From contig CAYGRM010000007.1 of assembly GCA_964352225.1 (NCBI GenBank), positions 1-52,045 of the forward strand: 52,045 nt of DNA, read 5' to 3'. The notes beneath the pieces are model-generated. The model made no database searches. It was given only the letters and a program-made list of their open reading frames with translations, and was not told the origin of the DNA. The translations under genes and the position numbers were made by a program. Shown here piece after piece: positions 43,609-51,973 of this stretch. Within the stretch, counting starts at the first letter, position 1. Each line of letters opens with the position of its first letter. This DNA is from CAJQQY01 sp964352225. GTDB taxonomy: Bacteria; Bacteroidota; Bacteroidia; Chitinophagales; Saprospiraceae.

Positions 43609-45936
43609 TTAAAAATTAATCGTATCGACCACCAAACTATCCAATGCTTCCTCATAAATAGTCTCCAGCGAATCTTCAACCATAAACTGCCTTAGATATA
43701 GCGAATCGGTTTTGAAAAATTCGGTTGCCTCCGAAGCCCCCGTTTCCGAAAACATCGGGCAAGGGAAATACTGATTTTCATACTCAAAATTAGTCAACAT
43801 CGGTTTCGTCCAAGAGCTTAGTCCCTTAAAGATAGATGCCACCATAGGCATTGCAGTATTGGCTCCAGAACCTAAGTAAGTGCTTTCAAAATGTACCCGT
43901 TTGTCTAGTGTTCCCACCCATGCTCCAATGGCTATTTCTGGTGAACAAGCAATAAACCAACCATCGCCATTATTTTGAGTAGTCCCGGTTTTACCTATGA
44001 TGTTGTAGGGTACTTCATAATTGGAAAAACCTTTTCCCGTTCCTTCGGTCAATACTTCTGCCATCATTTGTTGCAGCTTATTGATGTTTTCAACCGAGGC
44101 CACCCGCTCCTGATATTTTGGTTTTTCTTCAAACAAAACATTCCCGTCTTGGTCTTCTATCCTCTGAATGATAAAAGGCTTGATAGCATTTCCGCCATTG
44201 GAGATACTCGCATAAGCCGTCACCATCTCCAGCAAACTAATGTCAGCAGTACCCAGCACAATGGAAGGTACCTCGGGAATCGGTGAAGTGATGCCCATAC
44301 TTTCAGCCTTTTGCCTCACTTTGGAAACGCCCGTTTTTAACTGTACCGAGACCGCAACCGTATTTACAGAATTCGCCAATGCACCATGTACACTATAACT
44401 CCCACCATACTTATTGTTGGCATTTCTAGGTTTCCAATTTTCATATTCGGGGTAGGTGACCAGCGTGTTATCGTAAAAATCACACGGATCCACCCCTTGC
44501 TCCAGCGCAGTCAAATAAGTGATGGGCTTAAAGGTAGAGCCCACTTGTTGGGGACTTTGGACATTATCTATTTGTGAAAAACCATAATCAATGCCACCCA
44601 CATATCCCATGATAGCACCACTCTTACTATTGATGGCGACAATCCCCGTATGCAATCTCACGATGGCGTTGATAATACTATCTTGTAGCGATTGTGATTT
44701 GAGTTCATTCCCTTTTCCTATTTCCCAGTATTTCCTTGGTTTTGACGTATTTAAAAACTGCTCAATTTCTTCCTCCGATTTTCCTTTTTGTCGAAGTTGT
44801 TTTACGCTGTTTTGTTGCGACACCAACTTTGCAATAAAAGCTGCTTTGCCTCCTTCAGTCGTGTTGCTCGCCCAATGTTCGTTCATCAATTGTTGGAGCC
44901 TGTTCATATTTCTAGTCATTGCTTTTTCGGCATATTTCTGAATATTAGGTTGCAAAGTGGTGTACACCTGCAGTCCATCTTTTTCCAAATCGTATAGTTC
45001 CCCATTAGGGTCAGGATTTTCATTGGCCCAAGTATCAAATGCTTGGCGAATATATTCTTTATAGTAGCCAGAGAGGGAGGAGGCTTTATCGGGAATACTG
45101 TATTTTAACTCTATCGGTTTTTTTGCTTGGTCAGCTTCCTCTTGGGAAATGTCCAGATTTTTCACCATCTGTTGTAAAACAATATTACGGCGATTTAGGG
45201 CATTTTCCGGATTCTTTCTTGGGTTATAATAGGTAGGGGCTTTAAGTACTCCCACCAAAGTAGCACATTCCGCTAAGTTCAATTGGGAGGGGGTTTTACT
45301 AAAAAAACGTTGCGATGCCTTCTCTATACCGTATAGGTTTTCTCCAAAAGAGACCGTATTAAAATATAATAAAAGCAATTCTTCCTTGTTGTAAACACTT
45401 TCTAGTCGCTTGGCTATAATCACTTCTCTCATTTTATTGATGGGCGTACTGAGTAGCCAAAGGTTTTTACGCCCAAATATATTTTTAGCAATTTGCTGGG
45501 TGATGGTACTTCCGCCACCTTTCCCTTGCTGCATCAAGACCGACTTAATCAACACTCGACCATAGCTTTGGTAATCAATGCCAGCATGTTCGTAAAATCG
45601 GACATCTTCGGTAGCTACCAATGCCTTGACCAAATAAGGATTTAATTCCGCAGAATCAATATTACTCCTATTTTGCAAAAAGTATTGACCGATAGGTTTG
45701 CGATCGATGCCATAGATGGTAGAAGTAATCGGGTTTTCGAGTTTTGCAAGTTCCTTCTTTCCCGGTACATGCTCAAACAAACCAAAAAGGGTCGCTAAGA
45801 AAAGTAGCAACACCAAGGACAATGCACTTAGGATGCCTATCCCCAAACTCTTTAAACGATTATTTTTGATATAAACAAAAAACCGTTTTAGTCGCTCAAT
45901 AAATTGCTTGAAAATTGCTTGAGGTGAAACACTCAT
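43609..45936 (-). CDS. Class A penicillin-binding protein (PBP1A type), transglycosylase-transpeptidase
   Basis: A 775-residue bifunctional enzyme: cytoplasmic tail, membrane helix near residues 31-53 (GILSALSLVLLLFLATLFGL), glycosyltransferase domain with ATEDVRFYEHAGID (catalytic Glu) and GGGSTITQQIAKNIF, then the transpeptidase domain with the STFK catalytic tetrad in QQVGSTFKPITY, SVN in ANSVNTVAV, and KTGTTQNNGDGW. It polymerises and cross-links peptidoglycan in the periplasm. The usual length for the group is 750-850. Single gene with its own promoter-like box. Confidence 0.95.
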   Translation of the reverse strand: MSVSPQAIFKQFIERLKRFFVYIKNNRLKSLGIGILSALSLVLLLFLATLFGLFEHVPGKKELAKLENPITSTIYGIDRKPIGQYFLQNRSNIDSAELNPYLVKALVATEDVRFYEHAGIDYQSYGRVLIKSVLMQQGKGGGSTITQQIAKNIFGRKNLWLLSTPINKMREVIIAKRLESVYNKEELLLLYFNTVSFGENLYGIEKASQRFFSKTPSQLNLAECATLVGVLKAPTYYNPRKNPENALNRRNIVLQQMVKNLDISQEEADQAKKPIELKYSIPDKASSLSGYYKEYIRQAFDTWANENPDPNGELYDLEKDGLQVYTTLQPNIQKYAEKAMTRNMNRLQQLMNEHWASNTTEGGKAAFIAKLVSQQNSVKQLRQKGKSEEEIEQFLNTSKPRKYWEIGKGNELKSQSLQDSIINAIVRLHTGIVAINSKSGAIMGYVGGIDYGFSQIDNVQSPQQVGSTFKPITYLTALEQGVDPCDFYDNTLVTYPEYENWKPRNANNKYGGSYSVHGALANSVNTVAVSVQLKTGVSKVRQKAESMGITSPIPEVPSIVLGTADISLLEMVTAYASISNGGNAIKPFIIQRIEDQDGNVLFEEKPKYQERVASVENINKLQQMMAEVLTEGTGKGFSNYEVPYNIIGKTGTTQNNGDGWFIACSPEIAIGAWVGTLDKRVHFESTYLGSGANTAMPMVASIFKGLSSWTKPMLTNFEYENQYFPCPMFSETGASEATEFFKTDSLYLRQFMVEDSLETIYEEALDSLVVDTINF

Positions 45937-45956
45937 ATTTATTGGATCTTTTTTCT

Positions 45957-45964
45957 CAAATGTA
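45957..45964 (-). promoter_or_regulatory. -7 promoter box for the penicillin-binding protein gene
   Basis: Reverse-strand TACATTTG fits TAnnTTTG, 20 bp before the start codon. A TTG lies 23 bp further upstream, slightly farther than usual. Confidence 0.45.
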
Positions 45965-46087
45965 TGACTTATTTATAGCATTATAATCAATCTATTCGAC
46001 TTGGTTTAGCATTCTATTTAGGTTTACAGGAGTTCAAAAAATTTGAGGAATAAACTATTCCGCTAGCGGTGGAGGCATTTTCCAGTA

Positions 46088-46489
46088 TCAATCCCCTACC
46101 CTTTTAGGTGGAAAAAGCCCTTTATTAAGCAGCAGACCGCCCATGCAAAAAAGAGCAACAATCAAGATCACCTGCAAATAACTGTTATTTCTAAATGGAA
46201 AATAACTTTTGGACACCGCTGACTTAGCCGGCCCTGAAATAATCTTAATCATGGGGTGCGAACCTCGATTCATTTCTACTAGCGCACCATCTAAAGTCTG
46301 ATTATAATTAGAAAGAAAATGTAAAGCAGTATTGGAAAAATTTCGATAAGCAGCGATTCCTTTGACTTCCGTTGGTTGTCCATGAGTAGTATGTGGCTTA
46401 TAAATCACGTAGACTTTAAAAAAACATAAGTAAATAAACCATCCGATGGCAAGGAGCCCAATTGTAATTTGTAAAATTTTAGTTGCCAT
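46088..46489 (-). CDS. Hypothetical membrane protein
   Basis: A 133-residue protein with two membrane helices, near 5-24 (ILQITIGLLAIGWFIYLCFF) and 103-121 (YLQVILIVALFCMGGLLLNK), and an intervening region of about 75 residues that should lie outside the cytoplasm (HTTHGQPTEVKGIAAYRNFS). I recognise no family. It follows the penicillin-binding protein gene region on the same strand with a 151-bp gap. Confidence 0.6.
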   Translation of the reverse strand: MATKILQITIGLLAIGWFIYLCFFKVYVIYKPHTTHGQPTEVKGIAAYRNFSNTALHFLSNYNQTLDGALVEMNRGSHPMIKIISGPAKSAVSKSYFPFRNNSYLQVILIVALFCMGGLLLNKGLFPPKRVGD

Positions 46490-46722
46490 TTTTTTGTGGT
46501 TATGCTTATTCGTGATGGAAGTAGGTTTGCTGCTGCTAGTAAGATAATTAATTTAATAAAATCAGCGGTAATTGGGAGGAGATTCTCGCCCCATTTCACT
46601 AGTAGCGATAAACTTGAGGGCATTGTCTTTTCGAGATATTCTACCAGAATTGAAGAGATAGCAGTTTTTTTTCATGGGCTAAAAAATGAGTAAAAAGGAT
46701 TTATTTTTTTTGATTTTGACGC

Positions 46723-47067
46723 ATGGCAAAAAAGAAAATTAAAGTTGAAGGATTAACAATTCGGTTAGAAGCTATCCATGACGAAGATTATGTCAACCTC
46801 ACAGATATTGCAAAACAGCAAAACAAATCAGAACCTCGCTTTTTGTTGTTATCATGGCTAAAAAATCAAAGTACACTTGAGTTTTTAGAAACCTAGGAAA
46901 CGGTTCATAACCCAGGTTTTAAACGTGACCATTTGGTCACGTTTAGATTAGAAGCCAGTAGCAATCGAAATATAATTACCCTTCAAAAACTGATCGCCGA
47001 AACGGAAATGATGGGATTGAAGTCCAAACAAGGTCGCTACGGCGGTACCTGAGCCCATTCTGAATAA
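46723..47067 (+). pseudogene. Broken KilA-N domain gene
   Basis: The frame from the ATG at 46723 reads VEGLTIRLEAIHDEDYVNLT, DIAKQQNKSEPRF and WLKNQSTLEFLE, clearly the KilA-N domain of phage and plasmid DNA-binding proteins. A TAG at 46894 replaces the conserved Trp of the WExxHNPxFK motif, and the same frame continues ETVHNPGFKRDHLVTFRLEA and SKQGRYGGT. A TGA at 47050 then takes the place of the Tyr or Phe that usually precedes AH, and the frame ends at the TAA at 47065. Two nonsense changes and a missing C-terminus make it a recent pseudogene. Confidence 0.85.
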
Positions 47068-47142
47068 CAAAAATCATAATAAGTACATTTTTGATAAACA
47101 AGATTTTTATTTCTTTCAAATGTTTTTCTCTCTAATTTTTAG

Positions 47143-47201
47143 AAGTGGTGACAGCAGGCAAAGCCCGTTACCTTTTGCCGTAGGTAGACTTTAAAGTCTA
47201 C
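47143..47201. repeat. Intergenic element A, ending in a perfect 18-bp palindrome
   Basis: Begins ttagaagtggtgacagcagg and ends with a perfect palindrome at 47184-47201 (gtagactttaaagtctac). Its start resembles element C at 48229 onward (ttagaggtggttccagcggg), so these belong to one family. Confidence 0.5.
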
Positions 47202-47224
47202 ACAAGTAGATTATTCTTTAATTG

Positions 47225-47254
47225 TTAGTTTGGTTTAGTTTGGTTTAGTTTGGA
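47225..47254. repeat. Three tandem copies of a 10-bp unit TTAGTTTGGT
   Basis: Copies at 47225, 47235 and 47245, the last with one change. No gene is affected; it lies between the KilA-N remnant and the small DUF4359-like gene. Confidence 0.8.
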
Positions 47255-47287
47255 TAGCGGGGAGACTTTTTGAATACTCGCATAAAC

Positions 47288-47560
47288 TCACAATTTCAAA
47301 TCTCGTAAAACAATCACCTTACTCAAAACTCCAATACTCAATAGATCACCATCTAATACCGTAGTTGAAAAAAGAAGATAATTATGATACGTCGATAACG
47401 CTCCTACCGCTTTTCCTCCACCTAAAAACCCTACTACTTTATTTTGCTTTTTGAATTGATCGTTAATTTTATTTTGGTGACTATCATAGGTGGGATTTGT
47501 AAAAAATAAAAGGAGACCCATCACCATCAGAATTACGATATATAAAGATTTTTTAGTCAT
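47288..47560 (-). CDS. Small membrane-anchored protein, DUF4359-like
   Basis: A 90-residue protein with an N-terminal hydrophobic segment (YIVILMVMGLLLFFTNPTYD) followed by a short domain ending YHNYLLFSTTVLDGDLLSIGVLSKVIVL. The order of anchor, TNP, basic helix, NYLxFS and GxLxK fits DUF4359, whose members are extracytoplasmic proteins of unknown function. The assignment is from memory of the family pattern and is moderate. Flanked by repeats on both sides. Confidence 0.6.
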   Translation of the reverse strand: MTKKSLYIVILMVMGLLLFFTNPTYDSHQNKINDQFKKQNKVVGFLGGGKAVGALSTYHNYLLFSTTVLDGDLLSIGVLSKVIVLRDLKL

Positions 47561-47603
47561 ACTTTTTGATGTTTAATAAATAGAATTATGCAATTTTTAA
47601 CTA

Positions 47604-47735
47604 GCTGATGCTATCACTCTGCGGTAGTATCTAGCATTTAAGTTGGCTCTGGCAACCATTGATTTATTTTTTGTTTCCAAATGAAGCCAGAGACTTCTTG
47701 AATGTTTGACACTACCGCAGAGCAGTAGCACCAGC
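47604..47735. repeat. Intergenic element B, 50-bp-arm imperfect inverted repeat
   Basis: Arms 47604-47653 and 47686-47735 pair without a gap over 50 positions with 11 mismatches (shared core ctctgcggtagt), around a 32-bp A+T-rich loop. Seven of the 11 differences are transitions, as expected if the stem had been partly kept through G-U pairs in RNA. Confidence 0.7.
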
Positions 47736-47799
47736 GGGGGGCAAGCAAAAGACAAGTTTTAACTATGCAAAATCCCTTAGAATAAACGCTATTATTTAG

Positions 47800-48048
47800 C
47801 TAAGCTTTTTTAATTAATCTTACCCCAAATAATAAGACCATTGCGCCAACAACTGCTGTAGCTAGTGAACCCAAAAGTCCACCTCCAGCAGAAATTCCAG
47901 TAACCGTTGATAACCAACCACCGAGAATTGCTCCGATAATCCCAACTACAATATTACCTAATAAGCCTAATCCTCCTCCTTTCATTAATGTACTTGCTAT
48001 CCATCCAGCAACGGCTCCAAAAAGAAGAAAATAAATCCATTGTTCCAT
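47800..48048 (-). CDS. GlsB/YeaQ/YmgE family stress-response membrane protein
   Basis: The 82-residue protein is typical: three hydrophobic helices with Gly motifs (YFLLFGAVAGWIASTLMKGG; GLLGNIVVGIIGAILGGWLS; LATAVVGAMVLLFGVRLIKK). The pattern GWIAS, GNIVVGIIGAILGGWL is the family hallmark (formerly transglycosylase-associated). It sits in the cytoplasmic membrane and is usually induced by stress; its biochemical role is unsettled. Single gene between repeats B and C. Confidence 0.93.
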   Translation of the reverse strand: MEQWIYFLLFGAVAGWIASTLMKGGGLGLLGNIVVGIIGAILGGWLSTVTGISAGGGLLGSLATAVVGAMVLLFGVRLIKKA

Positions 48049-48139
48049 AATAAAGAAGTTTTGTTTGTTAATAAATTAGAATGTAAAATATCTAGTGATA
48101 GGATTAAGTAAGAGAGCAATATTAAACTTAAATATAATC

Positions 48140-48260
48140 TAAAAAACAAAGAATAACAAAAGACACGAATTGCTTGGAACTACCATAGAGTGGAAATTCT
48201 AGCGTTCGTGTTTCGTTATCTCTGTTTTTTAGAGGTGGTTCCAGCGGGTTTAAACTATTG
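48140..48260. repeat. Intergenic element C with internal hairpin
   Basis: taacaaaagacacgaattgc near 48155 pairs with agcgttcgtgtttcgtta (48201-48218). The flank ctaaaaaacaaaga is partly mirrored by tctgttttttag. The downstream part (ttagaggtggttccagcggg, 48229-48248) matches element A. It fills most of the gap between the YeaQ-like and outer membrane protein genes. Confidence 0.5.
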
Positions 48261-48319
48261 CCTTTTCGTGTATATACCTTAGGATCAGAGGGGTAGCTCT
48301 AGCGAGCCTACCAATAAAA

Positions 48320-48916
48320 TTAGAAGCGAAATCCAACGTTCAATCTTACTAAATTCTCAAAGGAAAAACCAAACCCTCCTACATCTAATTCTGATTCTTC
48401 AATGTTTATTCCGAGTCCTAAGATTGGTTCTAGAATAATCTTCTGTTTAAATAACAAAATTTTATATCCTATGGAACCTCCTACAAGTAAATTAGCATTA
48501 GGCGTAAACCTAGGAGGCTCGTTATTATATGCTTCGTACGCTTCAAAATAGGCATCTTCTATTTTTGGTTGAGTTCTATATTGAATAAATGTTCCAATAA
48601 AAAATTTGTCGCTTTTGGATCTACGCAATAAGTAATATTTAGCACTAACAAAAAAGCTCCAAGACCTTTGTTTAAATGATAAAAATCCATATTCCCCTGG
48701 AGGCAAAGGAGTGCTAAAATCAATAGTATCTAATCTTCGTGGATCGTATATATATCCTATTCCGCCTTCAATTCCTAGTTTATCACTAAACAGCCATTCG
48801 TAGGAAATATTAAATTGTTGAATCAATGGAGCAAAGGCATCTATCTTTACTTCTCCTTTTTGTGCGTAAACAGAACAAGTAAAAAATAGAAATATCAAGG
48901 GTAGTAATTTTCTCAT
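48320..48916 (-). CDS. Outer membrane beta-barrel protein
   Basis: A 198-residue protein with signal peptide (LIFLFFTCSVYAQ) and alternating strands: VKIDAFAPLIQQFNISYEW, LGIEGGIGYIYD, WSFFVSAKYYLL, LVGGSIGYKILLF, ending in FENLVRLNVGFRF with the terminal Phe of barrel proteins. About eight strands of this kind suggest a small barrel of the DUF3575 or OmpA-like type. Function unknown, single gene. Confidence 0.75.
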   Translation of the reverse strand: MRKLLPLIFLFFTCSVYAQKGEVKIDAFAPLIQQFNISYEWLFSDKLGIEGGIGYIYDPRRLDTIDFSTPLPPGEYGFLSFKQRSWSFFVSAKYYLLRRSKSDKFFIGTFIQYRTQPKIEDAYFEAYEAYNNEPPRFTPNANLLVGGSIGYKILLFKQKIILEPILGLGINIEESELDVGGFGFSFENLVRLNVGFRF

Positions 48917-48952
48917 ATTTAATTTAATGTTTTTGTTTTTCTAAAAAGTATC

Positions 48953-49090
48953 CTCGTTCGCGCAGAGCCTCCTGGCTCGTGTGTAGCATTTTTTAAACCT
49001 CTGGTTTTTATTTATCATCATATTTTTAGATTGTTGAAACCTGAGGTTTCGGGAATGGAACACGCCAGCCAGGAGGCTCGGCACGAGCGG
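48953..49090. repeat. Intergenic element D, long imperfect inverted repeat
   Basis: Left arm 48953-49015 and right arm 49025-49090 share the core gagcctcctggct / agccaggaggctc and a second block aaacctctggttt / aaacctgaggttt, around a very short loop. It is the same plan as elements B and E, with unrelated arm sequence. Confidence 0.65.
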
Positions 49091-49169
49091 TCTCTGTTTT
49101 GTTGAAACCACTCCCTTGAGTTGTTTAGTTTAAGATTTGAAAGGAAGTCAAGTGAAGCCTGCTTAACCA

Positions 49170-49631
49170 TTATTTTTTATTTAGTTGGTCAATGTATTTC
49201 AAAATCATTTTAACTTGCTTGTCTTCCGACTTTAGAGAAGTAATTTTTCCAATAATTTCCTTCAGCTTGTCTTCCGTTAATTGTTTAAAAGATTTTAAAA
49301 CCCCTGAGTCTTTAAACGTCTCTAAAACTTCTTTCTCTGTTATTTGCTCTTTCGAAGTCAATAAGTAAAGGGTTACAGTAACGGTATCTCCACCACTTTT
49401 GTTAATTGCTTTTCTAATATTGGCATTTATAGAAATTAGCTTGTCTTCGTCTCCTAGTTTGGCGAGGTTTATACTTTCTATTTTATAGTTGTCAATAGTG
49501 CCTGAAACTTTCATTGAACCCCATTTACCAACTATGTGTTTCGTGTTGGGAATTTGAATATGGTAAGTCCAAGCACCTTTGCCTGGTTCATATTTTAATT
49601 CAAGTTTCTCGTCTTTGACTAGGTATTCCAT
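49170..49631 (-). CDS. DUF1905 domain protein, YdeI-like
   Basis: I choose the ATG at 49629-49631 (MEYLVKDEKLELKYEPGKGA), giving 153 residues; the longer frame to 49682 adds a polar leader not seen in the family. Residues about 1-88 fit DUF1905: WTYHIQIP, KHIVGKWGSMKVSGTIDNYK, LISINANIRKAINKSGGDTV. The remainder (about 95-153) is a helical tail with LKSFKQLTEDKLKEIIGKI and MILKYIDQL, similar to the bacteriocin-protection/YdeI tail. Function unknown. It lies between elements D and E. Confidence 0.7.
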   Translation of the reverse strand: MEYLVKDEKLELKYEPGKGAWTYHIQIPNTKHIVGKWGSMKVSGTIDNYKIESINLAKLGDEDKLISINANIRKAINKSGGDTVTVTLYLLTSKEQITEKEVLETFKDSGVLKSFKQLTEDKLKEIIGKITSLKSEDKQVKMILKYIDQLNKK

Positions 49632-49760
49632 TTTGTTTCGGTTTGTTTTTTTTTGCCTTTCCGCTAACACTTGTATCTCCACAAGTCCTATTACGTATAT
49701 ATCTTTTATATCACCCTGTTGTCCAATAATACAACATCAACACTTCCACTTTCTGCTCGT

Positions 49761-49911
49761 TAGCAGCCTTGCTGGTACACGAACAATAACAGCGGATTTC
49801 ACCCGATAGCCTACAAGTACAAAAAGATAAAAAGCTAATACTATTGTATACTTGTAGACTGACGGATGGAATCAGTTACCTATATTCGTGTAACACTTTA
49901 AGTGTTAGCTA
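49761..49911. repeat. Intergenic element E, long imperfect inverted repeat
   Basis: Left arm (gtacacgaacaataacagcg, on to cctacaagtac at 49820) pairs with the right arm (gtatacttgtagactgacgg onwards to attcgtgtaac) across a 25-bp A+T-rich loop. Three blocks of complementarity line up over about 47 bp. Confidence 0.65.
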
Positions 49912-50348
49912 GCATCGTGGTTGTGTTGAACAGCAGGGCAGTTCAACGAAAATTATTAGTATTGATTTATACTTTATGGAAGAAAAATGAAGCTTTTGAC
50001 ATTAGTTATTATAAGTAAAATTAGTAGGATTAAGATCTCAAAAATGGTAGTGTTGAAACAAGTTCAACGCTACTCAGGATAGAGTATCTTTGAAAATATC
50101 TTCCTTAATAATAAAGGTAAAAATATTTATGAATTTAGTTGGGTGGTAACACAGTATCTTTAATATTGTAGGTAGTTTACTTTATTATTTTAAGTCCCTC
50201 CACTTAAACTGGCTTTCAATCATCTAATGTCACAATAAAAAATAATTCCACCTTCTTATTCTTTACACTTGATTGTCCCTAATCCAAATCTATTACTTCT
50301 ACAACCCTGATACTATATTATTTGAACATGGAATGTACATTATTGTCT
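49912..50348. other. Intergenic with two small hairpins, no gene seen
   Basis: gttgaac/gttcaac arms near 49925-49947 and 11-bp arms at 50047-50057 and 50063-50073 (one mismatch, core tgttgaa) form hairpins that share the gttgaa/ttcaac stem. The rest is A+T-rich without a convincing frame. Confidence 0.5.
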
Positions 50349-51761
50349 TTAGTCTTTATTATTATGGATTTTGATTACGTCATCAATTTGATTTGCCACA
50401 ATATCTTTTCCGATAATTATATTGTTTGAGTCGAGAATATAAATGGCAGACTTACCGTGCATCGTATACTTATAATAAACTAAATCATATTTTAGATCAA
50501 AAATATTGGTAAAAGCATTTAATCCATTATCCGAAACATATTTTTTGAATCCGGTTTCGTCCATAAATCCTACAGCCGTGCAAATACCAAAGACGCTTAC
50601 ATCATTTGAGGTTGACTTTAACCAATTTAGAAATTCAGTATGTTCTTCTGAATCTATTGAAGGACTATAGAGGTACACAACTTTGTATTTCGTATTTAAT
50701 CCATAAATCGATTTTAATTGCCCGTTTGAATCAAATCCTTTAATATCTGCCCCTTTACTTTTCAGGTTGCTCTGCGATAAATAGTCCGCTCTTTCTTGTA
50801 ATTTCTCGACATCTTGTTGGTTCAACCAAAACGCTTTGTCTGCTGTAAAATAAGTTTTTATAATAAAAGCCACTATTGCGTCGCTATCCATGACTGTCGT
50901 TTTTTCATGATCATAATACAAGGCAATCCAATTCGAAATGAACTTATAATAGCTTTTATTACTTCCTACTTTATCCATTACGAATTTTGTAGCAGCAATG
51001 ATTGAGTCTGGGGTTTGAACCGTCAATTCGGTCATGTATTTTTGTAATGTATTTAAAACTATTGAAGTATATAATAATCGTTCATCACTAAAATCAATAT
51101 TATCCCAATATGCAGACTTATAATTAGCCAATTGGGTGACCTCGTCTAATTCTCCATTCGCTAATTTTGGGTAAGTGTACTTTGGTCTTTGTCCAGCCTT
51201 TTTGTGAAAAACATAGAAACTATTGGGATGTTTAAGAAATACAGCGTCTAGATCCAAATTGCGCTGAGAAACTAGCTTGTTAATCTCTTCTTGTGAAGTG
51301 AGCGCTTTGAATTTTCTTTGAAACTTCTCTTCATAAATTAAATTTTCATAAAGTAATTCATTGTCAATAGATCCTTCAATCTGCATAGATTCAATTAGAT
51401 TTGACGCATTAGCTGTCAGATTGAACTGTTGATCTTTATCTAATAATAAAGAGAAAACGCTTTCATTCGAAAGTTGAACATACACCAGACCTGGATTGTA
51501 TAATTCTTCTCTTCTAAACTCAAATTCTCCATTGGTGTTGATGGCTGTTGAATCAACCAAATAGTATTGATCGCCAAAAATGCCTATTAGCTTAGCTTTT
51601 CCACCGGATACTCCGTTTATTCTACAGTTTATTTGTACTCCATTACCTGTTGATGGAGCCTGAGAATAACAAGGTTGAGGTTTAGTTAAGCTAAAGAGCA
51701 TCACTACCAATAATATTGTCGATTTTAAACTGAAAAAGATCTTTTTAAAATTTAATCTCAT
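50349..51761 (-). CDS. Secreted thioredoxin-like (TlpA/AhpC-fold) protein without CxxC, with DUF4369-like N-domain
   Basis: The 470-residue product has a long signal peptide (LLVVMLFSLTKPQPCYSQ). Residues about 40-140 resemble DUF4369 (GKAKLIGIFGDQYYLVDSTA, NGEFEFRREELYNPGLVYVQ). A helical region with LDLDAVFLKHPNSFYVFH follows, then a thioredoxin-like domain from about 335: KYKVVYLYSPSIDSEEHTEF, NDVSVFGICTAVG, GKSAIYILDSNN. The position of the usual WCxxC is SPSIDSE, so the redox cysteines are missing. Known relatives are periplasmic disulfide oxidoreductases; this one is probably non-redox, perhaps binding a ligand or partner. Confidence 0.72.
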   Translation of the reverse strand: MRLNFKKIFFSLKSTILLVVMLFSLTKPQPCYSQAPSTGNGVQINCRINGVSGGKAKLIGIFGDQYYLVDSTAINTNGEFEFRREELYNPGLVYVQLSNESVFSLLLDKDQQFNLTANASNLIESMQIEGSIDNELLYENLIYEEKFQRKFKALTSQEEINKLVSQRNLDLDAVFLKHPNSFYVFHKKAGQRPKYTYPKLANGELDEVTQLANYKSAYWDNIDFSDERLLYTSIVLNTLQKYMTELTVQTPDSIIAATKFVMDKVGSNKSYYKFISNWIALYYDHEKTTVMDSDAIVAFIIKTYFTADKAFWLNQQDVEKLQERADYLSQSNLKSKGADIKGFDSNGQLKSIYGLNTKYKVVYLYSPSIDSEEHTEFLNWLKSTSNDVSVFGICTAVGFMDETGFKKYVSDNGLNAFTNIFDLKYDLVYYKYTMHGKSAIYILDSNNIIIGKDIVANQIDDVIKIHNNKD

Positions 51762-51841
51762 TTTAAAGTGTTCTTAAGTTCTGACTAATTTTCACAACTT
51801 ATTGATTATCAATAATTGTATTTTAATATTTTTCAAATTTA

Positions 51842-51973
51842 ATGAAATTTCCAAATTCTGAAAGTGAGCTCTCTAAATTTATACCAATTTCTGAATACTT
51901 AAATTACCTACAACTCGAGTGGATATGGCGGTTTCGACCTTGTGGAGGTACTGAAGATTATCCAAATTGTTAG
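51842..51973 (+). pseudogene. Possible remnant of a zinc-ribbon transposase N-terminus (IS1595-like)
   Basis: A 43-codon frame reads SEYLNYLQLEWIWRFRPCGG, followed by TEDYPNC and a stop. The order YLxxLxW, Phe, CGGTEDY resembles the zinc-ribbon start of IS1595-type transposases (LRWxxGFxCxxCG), but the first Cys of the pair is absent. The window ends soon after, so nothing downstream can be judged. Tentative. Confidence 0.3.

Noticed and set aside
46496..46693. Forward 65-residue frame between the membrane protein and the KilA-N remnant
   Set aside because: It has no recognisable domain and no promoter, and partly lies over the upstream region of the reverse gene; not enough to call.
49579..49809. 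Forward frame opposite the DUF1905 gene, rich in Ser, Phe and Cys
   Set aside because: Antisense of a real gene, then runs into inverted-repeat element E.
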